Shown: positions 8,228-16,940, counted from the stretch's first letter. The stretch is 48,855 nt of DNA from Streptomyces sp. DH24 (GCF_029813775.1 NZ_JARVKW010000051.1:1-48855), one strand, 5' to 3'. A program made the numbers and translations. The notes: generated by a model from the sequence alone, not told the origin.

Positions 8228-8803
8228 TCAGAAGAGTTGTGTCGAATCCGTAGCAGTCACCGGATGTTTGGTGAACCGGTGCCACCAGTGACGGCGCCGG
8301 GGATGCACTGCACGGCCCAGCCGGAGGCCGATCAGCAGGTAACCCAGAAGAGCGCCCGTGGTGTTGAGCAGAACGTCATCGATGTCGAAGGTACGCCCGA
8401 TGATCAGGGCTCCTTGGACGAGTTCCACGAGGAGCATCACGAGAGCGGTGACCACCGCAACCCGGGCCAGCCCTCGCGTTCGGGGCACCAGCACCGGCAG
8501 CAGCACACCGAACGGCACACCCATCACGATATTGCCGCCGAGCTGCTTGACCGTGTCGAGGGACGCGGGCTGGGCGAGATAGGCACGGATGGAGTCACCA
8601 GGGCGCAGATTGCTGTGCGTCAACGGCACGGACGCCGCCGACGGTTCCAGCGTCAGCCGGGCCAGTACCACCGCGAATCCCACCATCGCCGCGAAGGCCA
8701 GCAGCATGGCCAGTACCCGGCCGAGCACAGACAGGGGAGGTTTTCCGGGAACCCGGTCCCCGGGTTCCGTCGAGGTCTTGTCACGCAGGACCATCCGCGC
8801 CAT
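8228..8803 (-). CDS. VanZ-like membrane protein
   Basis: This predicts 191 residues. ATG 8803 is preceded by TAGGAGC. Four to five membrane segments are visible: residues ~25-47, NIVMGVPFGVLLPVLV, VAVVTALVMLLVELVQ and TTGALLGYLLIGLRLG. The VanZ family signature N-x-x-x-x-x-P-x-G (GGNIVMGVPFG) and the later DIDDVLLNTTGALLGYL block are both present. VanZ of the Tn1546 cluster gives teicoplanin resistance; most chromosomal homologs have no known role. Here it stands alone with no van genes nearby, so resistance should not be assumed. Confidence 0.85.
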   Translation of the reverse strand: MARMVLRDKTSTEPGDRVPGKPPLSVLGRVLAMLLAFAAMVGFAVVLARLTLEPSAASVPLTHSNLRPGDSIRAYLAQPASLDTVKQLGGNIVMGVPFGVLLPVLVPRTRGLARVAVVTALVMLLVELVQGALIIGRTFDIDDVLLNTTGALLGYLLIGLRLGRAVHPRRRHWWHRFTKHPVTATDSTQLF

Positions 8804-8951
8804 TACAAGCTCCTAGCCACATTGGTTTGCTTGGACGTTCCGATACCCGCGTCGTGAAGCGGCAGGCGCTGCGCGGGAGGGGGTGCCTGGGGGGAGGGAA
8901 TGAAGTGGCTGGCCGATCGGGACGAGGGCTGGGCAGCTTATGCCCTGTCGG

Positions 8952-9935
8952 TCATCGACGGCGGAGTTTGGCCAGTTCGGCGTTGAACTGGGCCCCGGTG
9001 AGGAGGGCCAGGTTGGACAGCCACAGCCACACCAGGAAGACGATGATCCCGGCGAGCGATCCGTACAGCCGGTTGTACGTTCCGACGTGCGAGACGTAGA
9101 GGGCGAAGCCGGCGGAAGCGACGAGCCACAGGGCCACGGCCAGAGCGTCTCCCACGAGCCTCTGCCGCACCCCGCGTGTCCCGGCCGGGCCCGAACGGAA
9201 CAGCACCAGCACCATGATGGCGACCAGGCACAGCAGGAGCGGCCATTTCAACGCGTTCCACGCGGTGCCGGCCATGCTGCCCATGCCTACGAGCCGGCCG
9301 ACGGTGTGGGCCGCTTCGCCGGTCAGGATGAGCACCAGGGCACTGGAAACCAGAAGCATCAGCAGCACCACGGCGGTCATCACCAGCCGTGGTGCCGTCC
9401 TCCACGCCGGGCGCAGATCCTCAACGCCGTGCATGACGTGCAGGGCCCGGCGGAAAACCCCCAGATAGCTGGAGGCGGACCACAGAGCGCCGATCATGCC
9501 GAAGACGGCCAACATCCAAGCAGCTGTGTGCTGCTCCGCCATGCCCTGCAACGCGCTCTGCATGACGGGACGGGACTCGGCCGGCACGACAGCGATCACG
9601 TTGGCGATCAGGTTGTCGGTGGTCGAAGCGCCGACGATTCCCAACAGTGAGACCGTGACAAGGAACGTCGGGAAGAGCGCCAGCACCGCGTAATAGGTGA
9701 GGGCGGCAGCGAAGTCGGTCACGTTGTCGTTCCACACCGAGGCAGGGGTCCGCCGCAGAGCGGTACCGATGTGCTGCCAGCCCGGCAGGTCGCGCGCATA
9801 CGTCGGGGGCGGCAAGGGCGCTGTGGTTGCCTGGCGTGTCTGCAAGTGGTGCGCAGGAATCTCTGTTCTGGAGCGGGACAGCGGCGCGCGGTCGGCACCG
9901 CCCGGCTCGAACGCAGGCGTTGGCGAGCTGCTCAT
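8952..9935 (-). CDS. YihY/BrkB-family inner-membrane protein
   Basis: This predicts 327 residues. ATG 9935 is chosen, with GGAGG 10 nt upstream; the frame is open a little further. After about 85 polar residues come six hydrophobic segments with the family pattern: DFAAALTYYAVLALFPTFL near residue 75, SSYLGVFRRALH, VLLMLLVSSALVLILTG, WPLLLCLVAIMVLVLF, AVALWLVASAGFALYVSH, and YGSLAGIIVFLVWLWLSNLA with GAQFNAEL at the end. The family was once annotated as ribonuclease BN, which is incorrect; its function is unknown. Confidence 0.85.
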   Translation of the reverse strand: MSSSPTPAFEPGGADRAPLSRSRTEIPAHHLQTRQATTAPLPPPTYARDLPGWQHIGTALRRTPASVWNDNVTDFAAALTYYAVLALFPTFLVTVSLLGIVGASTTDNLIANVIAVVPAESRPVMQSALQGMAEQHTAAWMLAVFGMIGALWSASSYLGVFRRALHVMHGVEDLRPAWRTAPRLVMTAVVLLMLLVSSALVLILTGEAAHTVGRLVGMGSMAGTAWNALKWPLLLCLVAIMVLVLFRSGPAGTRGVRQRLVGDALAVALWLVASAGFALYVSHVGTYNRLYGSLAGIIVFLVWLWLSNLALLTGAQFNAELAKLRRR

Positions 9936-10333
9936 CAGACGGGCGCCTCCCCCTCGTGCCGTGTGCCGTCGTCCGGCTCCTGTTGGCAAGGTTCCCCGAC
10001 GAGCCGTTCGTACGTCACCCCGGGCGGCACGTCCCTCTCACCGACGCGCGATCTGCCTGGAGACATCGGCGTACCCGCATCTGTTCGTGCCGCAGAACCT
10101 ATCCGCTGCTCCGCCGGACAGCCAACTCCCTCACCCTTCAGGGCTTCAAGATCAACAACTGGCGGCTGCGGCGCTCGTCTAGGCGCACACCGGGCTGGTA
10201 TGGACACCGGCCGAAGCATTGTGCGACGCCCTCACCTGAGCCGCGGAGACAGCGTCACTTCACTGCGCTGGGCGAGGCCGGCTTTCCCGGCCACGGCGAT
10301 GCCGTCACCAACTCGCAGGGGGCAAACAACCAC

Positions 10334-10537
10334 TCACCACGGCCGACCGACATCACCAGCGACGGTCAGGCACGAGGCCGATGCACTCAACTTCTCGCCC
10401 CTCGTTCCGGTCCAAGCCAGTGGGACCTCAGGGGTGTTGTGCTGGAAATTGGTGCAGCCTGGGCACTCGAAGGCAGTGCAGTCCTCGTAGTCGGGCACGA
10501 CTTCAGTGCCGACCCAGAGATCCGGCGACTCAGCCAT
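10334..10537 (-). CDS. Possible small Cys-containing protein
   Basis: This predicts 67 residues from an ATG at 10537 (a second ATG is immediately upstream). It contains YEDCTAFECPGCTNFQH, a C-x4-C-x2-C cluster that could bind metal. The first 45 codons have mostly G or C in third position, but the ribosome site is poor and the C-terminal third has untypical codon use. I do not recognise it. It may be the front of a decayed gene. Confidence 0.3.
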   Translation of the reverse strand: MAESPDLWVGTEVVPDYEDCTAFECPGCTNFQHNTPEVPLAWTGTRGEKLSASASCLTVAGDVGRPW

Positions 10538-10640
10538 CACATTGCGCCTGAATGGCCCCCGGACGCTCGGCCCAGCATCGCCCTCTCCCCGCCGTGGCGG
10601 CCAGCACGATTGGTCCCAGGAAGCGGCTCGTCGTTCGCCT

Positions 10641-10656
10641 GAGGGCTGTCCCGTAA
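10641..10656. repeat. Sequence resembling an IS5-type terminal repeat
   Basis: GAGGGCTGTCCCGTAA resembles, from memory, terminal inverted repeats of some Streptomyces IS5-family elements. No partner copy was found at the other side of the transposase relic at 11185-11920, so this would be a lone end left after decay. Confidence 0.3.
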
Positions 10657-10766
10657 CTGCTGGTCACGGAGCTGGGAGGGTGCGGAAACTGCGTAGCTGC
10701 TGAGTTCGCGGTGCCGGTATCGTCCGGTCTCGACCCGTCGTATGGGCGGCCTACGTTCAGAGAGCG

Positions 10767-11126
10767 ATGCAGATGACCAGCCAGCGAGCAACGACGCCCC
10801 TGTGGCGCCCCACCGGCCCCAAGGAGCTGGATCTGGTTCGGGAGCTGAACTGGCGTGCCTGGCCGCCCCGGCTGCCCGAGCAGCCGATCTTCTACCCGGT
10901 CCTCAACGAGGACTACGCGGTCAGGATCGCGCGGGACTGGAACGTGAAGCACGATGGCGCCGGGTTCGTCACTCGTTTTGAGGTCGAGTCGGTGTTCTTG
11001 AGCCGGTATCCCGTACAGCAGGCCGGCGGGCAGACGATCCTCGAGCTCTGGGTTCCGGCCGAGGAGCTGGACGACTTCAACGCCCACATTGTCGGCGAGA
11101 TTCAGGTGGTGCACGAGTTCCGCTGA
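10767..11126 (+). CDS. Conserved hypothetical protein (sometimes called ADP-ribosylation/crystallin J1)
   Basis: This predicts 119 residues. ATG 10767 starts the frame; ATG 10773 is an alternative. Conserved blocks are LWRPTGPKELDLVRELNWRA, PIFYPVLNEDYAVRIARDWN, GFVTRFEVESVFLSRYPVQ and LWVPAEELDDFNAHIVGEIQ, ending in VVHEFR. The whole protein matches a widespread actinobacterial family; databases often label it ADP-ribosylation/crystallin J1, which I think is a transferred name without support. It has no membrane segment and no operon partner. It precedes the IS relic by about 60 bp. Confidence 0.75.
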   Translation: MQMTSQRATTPLWRPTGPKELDLVRELNWRAWPPRLPEQPIFYPVLNEDYAVRIARDWNVKHDGAGFVTRFEVESVFLSRYPVQQAGGQTILELWVPAEELDDFNAHIVGEIQVVHEFR

Positions 11127-11184
11127 GGCGGGGAGGCTTGCTGACGGACCTGCTGACCGGTGCGATGATCCTGGCGCGGCTGGT

Positions 11185-11920
11185 GTGATCACGGCGTCGG
11201 AGCCGTCCTGAATGGCCCGTTTCCCGGGCTGAGCCCGCGTGCCTTCGGGAAGCTGCTGACGGTGCTGCGGCGTGAGGGTGCGGATGCGGTCCGCAAGGGT
11301 CGGCCGTGGAGCCTCTCCCTGGAGGACAGGGCACTGCTGGTCGCGGCGTACTGGCGCACGAACTTGACGATGCGCCGGCTTGCCCCGCTGTTCGGGGTGT
11401 CCAAATCCGCGGCGGACCGCGTGATCGACCGTCTTGGGCCGATGCTCGCGCTCCAGCCCCGCAAACGGTTCGCCAAGGACACCGTGCTCATCGTGGACGG
11501 CACCCTGGTCCCCACCCGCGACCACACCATCGCCGAGCAGTCGAAGAACTACCGGTACCCACCAACCACCAGGTCGTCATCGACGCCGACACCCGGCTCG
11601 TCGTCGTGGTCGGCCGACCACTGCCCGGCAACCGCAACGACTGCAAGGCGTGGGAGGAATACGGCGCCAAAGCCGCCGTCGGCAGGACACTCACGATCTC
11701 CGACGGCGGCTGTCCCGGCACCGGACTTGTCATGGCCCATCGCCGCCGCAAGGGCGAAGACCTGCCCGACTGGAAGGAAGCGCACAACAAGTCGCACAAG
11801 CAGGTCCGCGCCCGCGTCGAGCACGTCTTCGCCCGAATGAAGACCTGGAAGATCCTGCGCGACTGCCGCCTCAAAGGGGACGGCGTCCACCACGCCATGC
11901 TCGGCATCGCCCGCATGCAC
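11185..11920 (+). pseudogene. IS5-family transposase relic, multiply mutated
   Basis: Family sequence starts at GTG 11185 (VITASEPS), hits a stop at TGA 11209-11211, and resumes after a 1-base loss as LSPRAFGKLLTVLRREGADA. It continues through the HTH part (LAPLFGVSKSAADRVIDRLG) and the first catalytic region (LIVDGTLVPTRDH). One base is missing at about 11557-11561, after SKNYRY, and the second half continues in another frame (NHQVVIDADTRLVVVVGRPL ... EHVFARMKTWKILRD). The normal C-terminal end after GIARMH is replaced by unrelated sequence at 11920. At least four lesions mean it is dead. Clear terminal repeats were not found. Confidence 0.85.
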
Positions 11921-12422
11921 TATCGAAGAGAGGCTTGTAACTGCCGAGGCGCGCAACGCCGAGCACCGTGAAGTACCAGTCAGCCCCGCAGCGCCCGCCA
12001 TGGCCTGGCGCCACGAGCACCTCGCCGGAATTCCGCTCGACCGTGTTCTCGTCGCGGGTCTAGTGCTGCGGCAACCACTGGCCAGCCCGGACACCTGTTC
12101 ACCGGCCTTCGTCGAACAGGTCGACGCGGAACTTGCACGCCTCGAGGCACCCGTACTGACCCGGTTGCCCGAAAGTCCCGCGAGTGGACGACTCCGCCGG
12201 GAGCCTCTTCACCAACCGTGCTCGACGATGTCGATGACGACTACAGGACGGCCGGTAGTGACGGCTGCGGTCGGGCAGAGGGCGGATGCGGATCAGCTCA
12301 GGGCTCGAACGAGTCCTTCCTACTGGGCCTCCGAGAGCGTTTGACACGCTGCACGCCAGGAGCTCGGTTCCGGTGCTGCCCCTAGCGTCACAGAGCGAAG
12401 TCACGAAGAGTGGGGAGCATCC
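11921..12422. other. Intergenic, no gene seen
   Basis: About 500 bp. A plus-strand frame at 12000-12200 contains FVEQVDAELARLEAPVLTRL, which looks protein-like but then degenerates and has no recognisable family, so it may be an old fragment. The promoter for the small gene at 12423 should be near 12340-12400. Confidence 0.4.
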
Positions 12423-12635
12423 ATGGCCACGAGACACCGGACTACTCAGGAACCGCCCGTCGACCTGCCGGTCGGCTTCAACGCGTGGCTTTTGGACTGC
12501 GTCCCCATTGCTGACTGCAAGACGTGCCAGTCCGAGTGGCAGCGCCTCAACGCGGCCAAGGAACTCGGAGACATCACGGAGGCCGCGAAGCATGCCACCG
12601 AGATCCGCGACCACGCCTCTGGGGCTCGCCGATGA
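12423..12635 (+). CDS. Small Cys-containing hypothetical protein
   Basis: This predicts 70 residues from ATG 12423, with GGGGAG about 6 nt upstream. The core reads LPVGFNAWLLDCVPIADCKT, then CQSEW and LNAAKELGDITEAAKHATEI. Three cysteines (CVPIADCKTC) could bind metal. I recall such small proteins in Streptomyces accessory regions, but no function is known. Its stop overlaps the start of the next (broken) gene by the ATGA arrangement, so the two formed an operon. Confidence 0.65.
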   Translation: MATRHRTTQEPPVDLPVGFNAWLLDCVPIADCKTCQSEWQRLNAAKELGDITEAAKHATEIRDHASGARR

Positions 12636-12915
12636 CCATGGACATGCAGACCTACCGGGACGGCCGTAAGCAGGCCACGGAGACGCGGCGGAGGCCATCC
12701 GCGAGGCGCGGGCCGGTCTCGGCCTCCCCGAAAGCGTCTGGGGCAGCGTGCGCCCGATGGTGACCCACAGCGGCAAGCCGTACGTGCATCTCGGCATGGT
12801 GCGAGCGGACGTGGCCGAGAAGATGGCTGAGGCCATGCGGACCCCGGCCGAGGCCGTTGAGCAGGCCGGTCGGGCCGCGCGGCCCGACCGTTGCTCGTGG
12901 CTCGTTACCTCCTGA
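12632..12915 (+). pseudogene. Small hypothetical protein, frameshifted
   Basis: ATG 12632 overlaps the stop of the upstream gene. The first 20 residues (MTMDMQTYRDGRKQATETRR) are followed by two surplus bases (CG, about 12684-12687), after which the natural frame reads EAIREARAGLGLPESVWGSV, then RPMVTHSGKPYVHLGMVRAD and a helical tail, to TGA 12913-12915. Removing the CG restores about 93 residues. I do not recognise the family. Confidence 0.6.
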
Positions 12916-13226
12916 CGGCGACCTGGAACATGGGACGCCCCGACGGTTCTGGAACTCCAGCGCCCCATCCTGGTCCGGCGTCAAAGGCGGATCAGCCGAG
13001 TCCGCGCAGGCTGGACGCCCTCGATCAGTACGGGAAGAGTCGCCGTCATAGGCGGCCGACGCCGACAGCGGATCACTGCCCCCGTCTTCTGTCCCTCATC
13101 CCCCGCCGTCTGCCCCCATGCAACTCGCCCCGATCCGCCCGAACCGATGTCAATTGCGTCCGCTGTCGTGGTGGCTGCCCCGCTGGATCGCCGCACAAGC
13201 CTCTGGTCCGGCAGACCAGAAATTGC
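12916..13226. other. Intergenic, no gene seen
   Basis: About 310 bp between the broken small gene and the 3' end of the STAS gene. There is no ORF with coding character and no strong hairpin. Confidence 0.4.
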
Positions 13227-13592
13227 TTACCTCTGTGCGGAGGCGGGCGGGCTGTCGGTCACGTCGGCGGCTGTGGCATGGACAGGCAGGAACGAGTCGA
13301 CGCCGGTCATGCTGAGCATGCGCATCAGGCGGTCGGGGACGGCGGCGAGGCTGAGCGAGCCGCCCGCTTCCTGGGCCGCGTGCCAGATGCCGATGATCGC
13401 GCTGAGACCGGCGGAGTCACAGAAGCCGACCTGTGCCAGGTCCAGGACCAGGCGCGGGTGTCCTTGCCGAATGATCTCCATGGCCCCGGAGCGCAGGGTC
13501 GGCGCCGTCTGCACGTCCACATCCCCGACGATCATGGCGACCGCGAGGCCGGGGTGGGGGTGCTGGGCGGTCAGGTGAAGCGTGTGGGTCAC
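13227..13592 (-). CDS. STAS-domain anti-sigma factor antagonist
   Basis: This predicts 121 residues from GTG 13592. The STAS fold is clear: LAVAMIVGDVDVQTAPTLRS at the start, then RLVLDLAQVGFCDSAGLSAI, where Asp59-Ser60 occupy the conserved phosphorylation site. Family knowledge: the unphosphorylated form binds the kinase-type anti-sigma factor and frees the sigma factor; the kinase phosphorylates the Ser and a SpoIIE-type phosphatase removes it. The gene begins 7 bp after the SpoIIE phosphatase stop and is surely in the same transcript. Its likely partners are the products at 15313-16547. Confidence 0.9.
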   Translation of the reverse strand: MTHTLHLTAQHPHPGLAVAMIVGDVDVQTAPTLRSGAMEIIRQGHPRLVLDLAQVGFCDSAGLSAIIGIWHAAQEAGGSLSLAAVPDRLMRMLSMTGVDSFLPVHATAADVTDSPPASAQR

Positions 13593-13599
13593 TCGTTCA

Positions 13600-15042
13600 T
13601 CACTCCCGGCCGAAGTGTTCGGGTGCGGCGGTGGTGTGGGCGGTGGTGGCGACGCCGGTGTCGGGTGCGGTTTCCGGGTCAGACACGGACAGGGCCAGCA
13701 GGGCCACGTCGTCTCCGGCTCCGTCGGGCATTGAGGCCAGCAACGTGACGGCGTCTTCCATCAGGGCGGCGGCGGTGAGGGGGCCGGTGCGCTGGTGGAG
13801 GAAGCCGGTCAGGCCGTCCTCGCCGAGCATGGCGCCCTGGGGGGTGCGGGCTTCGGTCAGCCCGTCGGTGTAGAGGAACAGGCCCTCCCCGGGGGCCAGC
13901 AAGAAGGTGGTCTGGGCGAAGTGTGCCTGGGGGAAGGCTCCGATGAGCATGCCGCCCTTGGGCCGGACCGCCTTGACCCATACCGCGCCGCTGTCGTCGG
14001 GGCGCACATGGTAGGCCGGCGGGTGCCCGCCGGTGGCCACTGTGACGCTGAAGCCGCCGTCCCCCCGGGGTGCCAGGAGGCCGAAGAGGGCGGTGCAGAA
14101 TCTGCTTCCGGCGGTGACGTCGGTGAGCAGGGCGGTATTGAGCGTGCGCAGGACAGTGACAGGGTCCGGGTCGATCTGGGCCGCGACGCGCAGGGTGTGG
14201 CGGGCCAGGGCGGTGACGGTCGCCGCCTCGGGGCCCTTGCCGCACACGTCACCGAGGAAGAACGCCCACCGGCTGCCGCCGACGGGGAAGACGTCGTAGA
14301 AGTCGCCGCCGACATCATGGACGGAGGCAGTGTGATAGTGGCAGGCCAGCTCCAGGCCGGGCACCACGGGAAGCGCCGGGGGCAGCAGGGTGCGCTGGAG
14401 GGTGGAGGCGAACGCGGCGATGGCGGTTTTGTCATTTTCCGCCTGTTCCCGCGCCGCCCGTTCCACCTCCCGCCGCTCCTGCTCGGTGCGTAGTGCGCAC
14501 AGCGCCGACAGCCGCAGCTCCAGTTCGTCCAGCACGATCGCGGCAAGATCGGCCAGTGTGGCGATGTCGTCCTCGGTGATGGAGCGCGGCTTGATGTCCA
14601 GGACGTTGACCGTGCCCAGCCGGTGGCCGTCGGGGGTGATGATCGGTGCGGCGGCGTAGAAGCGCACACCCATTTCTCCGGCGACCAGCGGATTTTTCGC
14701 CGCCACGGGATCACGAAGGGTGTCGGGAACGACGAGCGCGTCATCGCGCAGAATGGCTGAGCCGCACAGGCCCGGATCGCGGCCGATCTCCTTGACGCCC
14801 TGCAGGCCGTGTGTGGCCTTGAACCAGATGCGGTCGGTGTCCACGATCGTGACCGTGGCCACCGGGACATCGAAGAGGCGGGCGGCCATGGCCGCCACCC
14901 GGTCGAACGCGCCGTCGGGCGGAGTGTCGAGGACGTCGTAGCGGCGTACCGCCGCAATACGGGCCGCCTCCACATGTGGATCCGGGACCAGCTCGGGGCG
15001 CCGCCCGGGCGCCGGGTGGGCCGCCGAAGCCTGCTGCGTCAT
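13600..15042 (-). CDS. GAF domain plus SpoIIE/PP2C phosphatase (RsbU-like)
   Basis: This predicts 480 residues. ATG 15042 is chosen because GAGAGGAA lies just upstream; the frame is open much further without homology. Residues ~28-175 form a GAF sensor domain (YDVLDTPPDGAFDRVAAMAA, LCGSAILRDDALVVPDTL). A charged helical linker (~175-210) leads to the PP2C domain, with metal-binding VHDVGGDFYD (Asp247, Asp250), FFLGDVCGKGPEA (Asp265) and LFLYTDGLTEA. It should dephosphorylate the STAS protein encoded 7 bp downstream. The signal sensed by the GAF domain is unknown; no heme or flavin motif is evident. Confidence 0.9.
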   Translation of the reverse strand: MTQQASAAHPAPGRRPELVPDPHVEAARIAAVRRYDVLDTPPDGAFDRVAAMAARLFDVPVATVTIVDTDRIWFKATHGLQGVKEIGRDPGLCGSAILRDDALVVPDTLRDPVAAKNPLVAGEMGVRFYAAAPIITPDGHRLGTVNVLDIKPRSITEDDIATLADLAAIVLDELELRLSALCALRTEQERREVERAAREQAENDKTAIAAFASTLQRTLLPPALPVVPGLELACHYHTASVHDVGGDFYDVFPVGGSRWAFFLGDVCGKGPEAATVTALARHTLRVAAQIDPDPVTVLRTLNTALLTDVTAGSRFCTALFGLLAPRGDGGFSVTVATGGHPPAYHVRPDDSGAVWVKAVRPKGGMLIGAFPQAHFAQTTFLLAPGEGLFLYTDGLTEARTPQGAMLGEDGLTGFLHQRTGPLTAAALMEDAVTLLASMPDGAGDDVALLALSVSDPETAPDTGVATTAHTTAAPEHFGRE

Positions 15043-15126
15043 CGGCTTTCCTCTCCGTCGATGGGCCACCGCGAGCGAGCGACACGAACCGACGCAGCCT
15101 AGATCGCGTCCACGTCCGAACGCCAA

Positions 15127-15154
15127 TGCCGCAGTGAACACCAGATCTGCGGCA
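15127..15154. repeat. 8-bp inverted repeat in the divergent promoter region
   Basis: TGCCGCAG (15127-15134) and CTGCGGCA (15147-15154) form a perfect inverted repeat around 12 nt. It lies between the divergent phosphatase and sigma-factor genes and could be a regulator-binding site. Confidence 0.4.
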
Positions 15155-15242
15155 GCATCGCTCACCTCCTTCCGGCGCTCCTGCTGTGGCCTCGCATGCA
15201 AGATGCTGCTTCCCCATGTGCAGGAGTGCTCCCGCCGAGTGC

Positions 15243-15248
15243 GGGTAT
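15243..15248 (+). promoter_or_regulatory. Possible SigB-type -10 element
   Basis: GGGTAT at this position matches the -10 consensus of SigB/SigF-type promoters (GGGTAY), 65 bp before the sigma gene start. The matching GTTT -35 element is not evident at the expected distance, so autoregulation is only a suggestion. Confidence 0.25.
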
Positions 15249-15312
15249 GCGCCCTGTCGTCGGTGCGCGGTTGCCGGCACGGTACGGAGTCGGACACGTG
15301 GGAGGGCACATC

Positions 15313-16146
15313 ATGACGGTGACGGCGGATGCGCGAATAGCCGAACTGCCGGAGGTCGCCAACCCGTCGCAGGTGGCTCCCAAGGACGCCCGTGAACTGT
15401 CGCGGCTGTTCTTCGACCAGCTGGCGGCGCTTGAGGAAGGCACTGCCGAGTACCAGTACGCACGCAACACGCTGATCGAGATGAACATGTCCCTCGTCCG
15501 CTACGCGGCCGCCCGCTTTCGCAGCCGCGGGCCGGAAGAGATGGAAGACATCGTCCAGGTCGGCATGATCGGCCTGATCAAGGCCATTGACCGGTTCGAG
15601 ATCAGTCGCGAGGTGGAGTTCACCTCCTTCGCCGTCCCCTACATCGTCGGTGAGATCAAGCGGTTCTTCCGCGATACCTCCTGGGCCGTCCACGTCCCCC
15701 GCCGCCTGCAGGAAGCCCGCGTCCAGCTGGCCAAGGCCACCGAGGAACTGCGCAGCCGGCTGGGCCGCACCCCCACCGTCACCGAACTGGCGCAACTGAT
15801 GTGCCTGAGCGAGGACGAGGTCAACGAAGCCATGCTGGCCTCCAACGGCTACAACTCCGCATCCCTGGACGCCGCCATCGGCTCAAGCGAGGACGGCGAG
15901 ACCGTACTCGCAGACTTCATCGGCACCGAGGACACGGCCCTGGAGCTGGTGGAAGACTTCCACGCCCTGGCTCCCCTGATCGCCGAGCTGGACGAACGCG
16001 ACCGGCGCATCATCCACATGCGGTTCGTCGAAGAACGCACCCAGGCCCAGATCGGCGAACACCTGGGCGTGTCCCAAATGCACGTCTCGCGCCTGCTGAA
16101 CCGCACACTGACCCGACTGCGCGAAGGCATGCTCACCACCCACTGA
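15313..16146 (+). CDS. SigB/SigF/SigG-family RNA polymerase sigma factor
   Basis: This predicts 277 residues from ATG 15313, with GGGAGGG 7 nt upstream. Region 2 carries DIVQVGMIGLIKAIDRFE and FTSFAVPYIVGEIKRFFRD, region 3 has VHVPRRLQEARVQLAKATEE, and region 4 ends with HTH sequence RTQAQIGEHLGVSQMHVSRL. Length and motifs are those of the Streptomyces SigB-like group, which drives stress and differentiation genes. It diverges from the SpoIIE/STAS operon and is followed by an ATPase-type anti-sigma candidate, so the locus forms a complete partner switch. Confidence 0.95.
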   Translation: MTVTADARIAELPEVANPSQVAPKDARELSRLFFDQLAALEEGTAEYQYARNTLIEMNMSLVRYAAARFRSRGPEEMEDIVQVGMIGLIKAIDRFEISREVEFTSFAVPYIVGEIKRFFRDTSWAVHVPRRLQEARVQLAKATEELRSRLGRTPTVTELAQLMCLSEDEVNEAMLASNGYNSASLDAAIGSSEDGETVLADFIGTEDTALELVEDFHALAPLIAELDERDRRIIHMRFVEERTQAQIGEHLGVSQMHVSRLLNRTLTRLREGMLTTH

Positions 16147-16217
16147 CCACGAGCCGTCGGCAACGCTCCACCCGGGCTTTCCGGGCCGGGGCACCCGACC
16201 AGCCCCGGCGTAAAACC

Positions 16218-16547
16218 GTGTCGACAGGCGTAAGGCCCAATGCAGGGGTGGTGCGGCTGGTCGTCAGCGAAGTGTTGACCAACGCCAGCAAATACGCACA
16301 CGGCCCATGCCTGCTCGACCTCCAGCTGAACAAGGGCCGGGTGGGAGTCACCGTCTGGGACAGCGACCCCACGCCGCCGACACCCAAAACCCCTGACCCG
16401 CGCCGGATCGGCCAGCACGGACTGGAAATCGTCATGGCCGTGAGCCAGAGCTTCGAAGGGCACCGGGAACCGGTCGGCAAACGCACCATGGCCGCCATCG
16501 TGCTCGCCGACGGCCCCGACGGGAACGCCTCCGGGCACCAGCCCTGA
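16218..16547 (+). CDS. HATPase_c (RsbW-like) anti-sigma kinase, short N-terminus
   Basis: From GTG 16218 the product is 109 residues. N-box VVSEVLTNASKYA (Glu18, Asn22, Lys25), G1 box VWDSDP (Asp48) and G2-like RIGQHGLEIV are in order, so the ATP site looks complete. Family members are usually 130-150 residues. Homology-like sequence (RQRSTRAFRAGAPDQPRR) extends upstream in the same frame to about 16143, overlapping the sigma stop, but no standard start codon exists there. Either a CTG start is used or a deletion between PRR and GVRP shortened the first helix. By context it should bind the sigma factor and phosphorylate Ser60 of the STAS protein. Confidence 0.65.
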   Translation: MSTGVRPNAGVVRLVVSEVLTNASKYAHGPCLLDLQLNKGRVGVTVWDSDPTPPTPKTPDPRRIGQHGLEIVMAVSQSFEGHREPVGKRTMAAIVLADGPDGNASGHQP

Positions 16548-16629
16548 GGAGTTCCCCGCGTCCGCGGCGGTGTGAGGCCGGGCGGGGCGGGCGAGCAAGC
16601 GGGGGCCTCGGGCTGTGCGGCGCGGGCAC

Positions 16630-16940
16630 CGCCCGCCACCCACCGGGCTCTCGAAGAACAGCGCGTGGCAGTGCTGGGTGATGTTCTGCAGGGCGGTCAG
16701 TTTGCTGTCCTCGCTCAGATCCGAGATCCACACCCCGCGCGCGGTGCTGGAGTAGCGCACCGCTAGATCCGGGAGCCGCGACCCGGTGTACGCGAAGAGG
16801 AGCTGCACGGCGTGGTCGGTGAGGTACTTGGTCGCCTCGTCGACCTGGGCCCGCCAGCGGGCGCGTCCCTCCCGCAGTGCGGTGCGGACCGTGTGGGTCG
16901 CCTCCGGCACGACGGGTGCGGCAAGCAGACGGGTGACCAC
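16630..16940 (-). pseudogene. Unrecognised gene, probably 3'-truncated
   Basis: After the stop of the heme-membrane gene (16977) a minus-strand frame reads VVTRLLAAPVVPEATHTVRT, then a helical stretch (GRARWRAQVDEATKYLTDHA), then LAVRYSSTARGVWISDLSED and LQNITQHCHALFFESP. Codon use is fully Streptomyces-like. At about 16630 the protein-like character ends and the frame runs antisense through the anti-sigma gene without a natural stop, which suggests a lost 3' end. I do not recognise the family. Confidence 0.5.

Larger units (their letters stand above)
9936..10766. other. Gene-poor stretch with possible small ORFs
   Basis: About 830 bp has no confident gene. A minus-strand frame ending at 9935 (PPGVTYERLVGEPCQQEPDD) abuts the YihY start with a TGATG overlap and could be a short upstream ORF, but it has no convincing start. 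A possible small Cys-rich ORF (10334-10537) and an IS-terminus-like sequence (10641-10656) are listed separately. The rest shows no pattern I can name. Confidence 0.4.

Noticed and set aside
8228..8803. Glycopeptide resistance locus based on the VanZ-like gene
   Set aside because: No vanHAX, vanRS or peptidase genes are nearby; lone VanZ-family proteins are common and of unknown role.
11140..11940. Programmed frameshifting in the IS5 element
   Set aside because: Besides the shift near 11560 there is an early stop, another indel and a replaced C-terminus, so decay explains it better than recoding.
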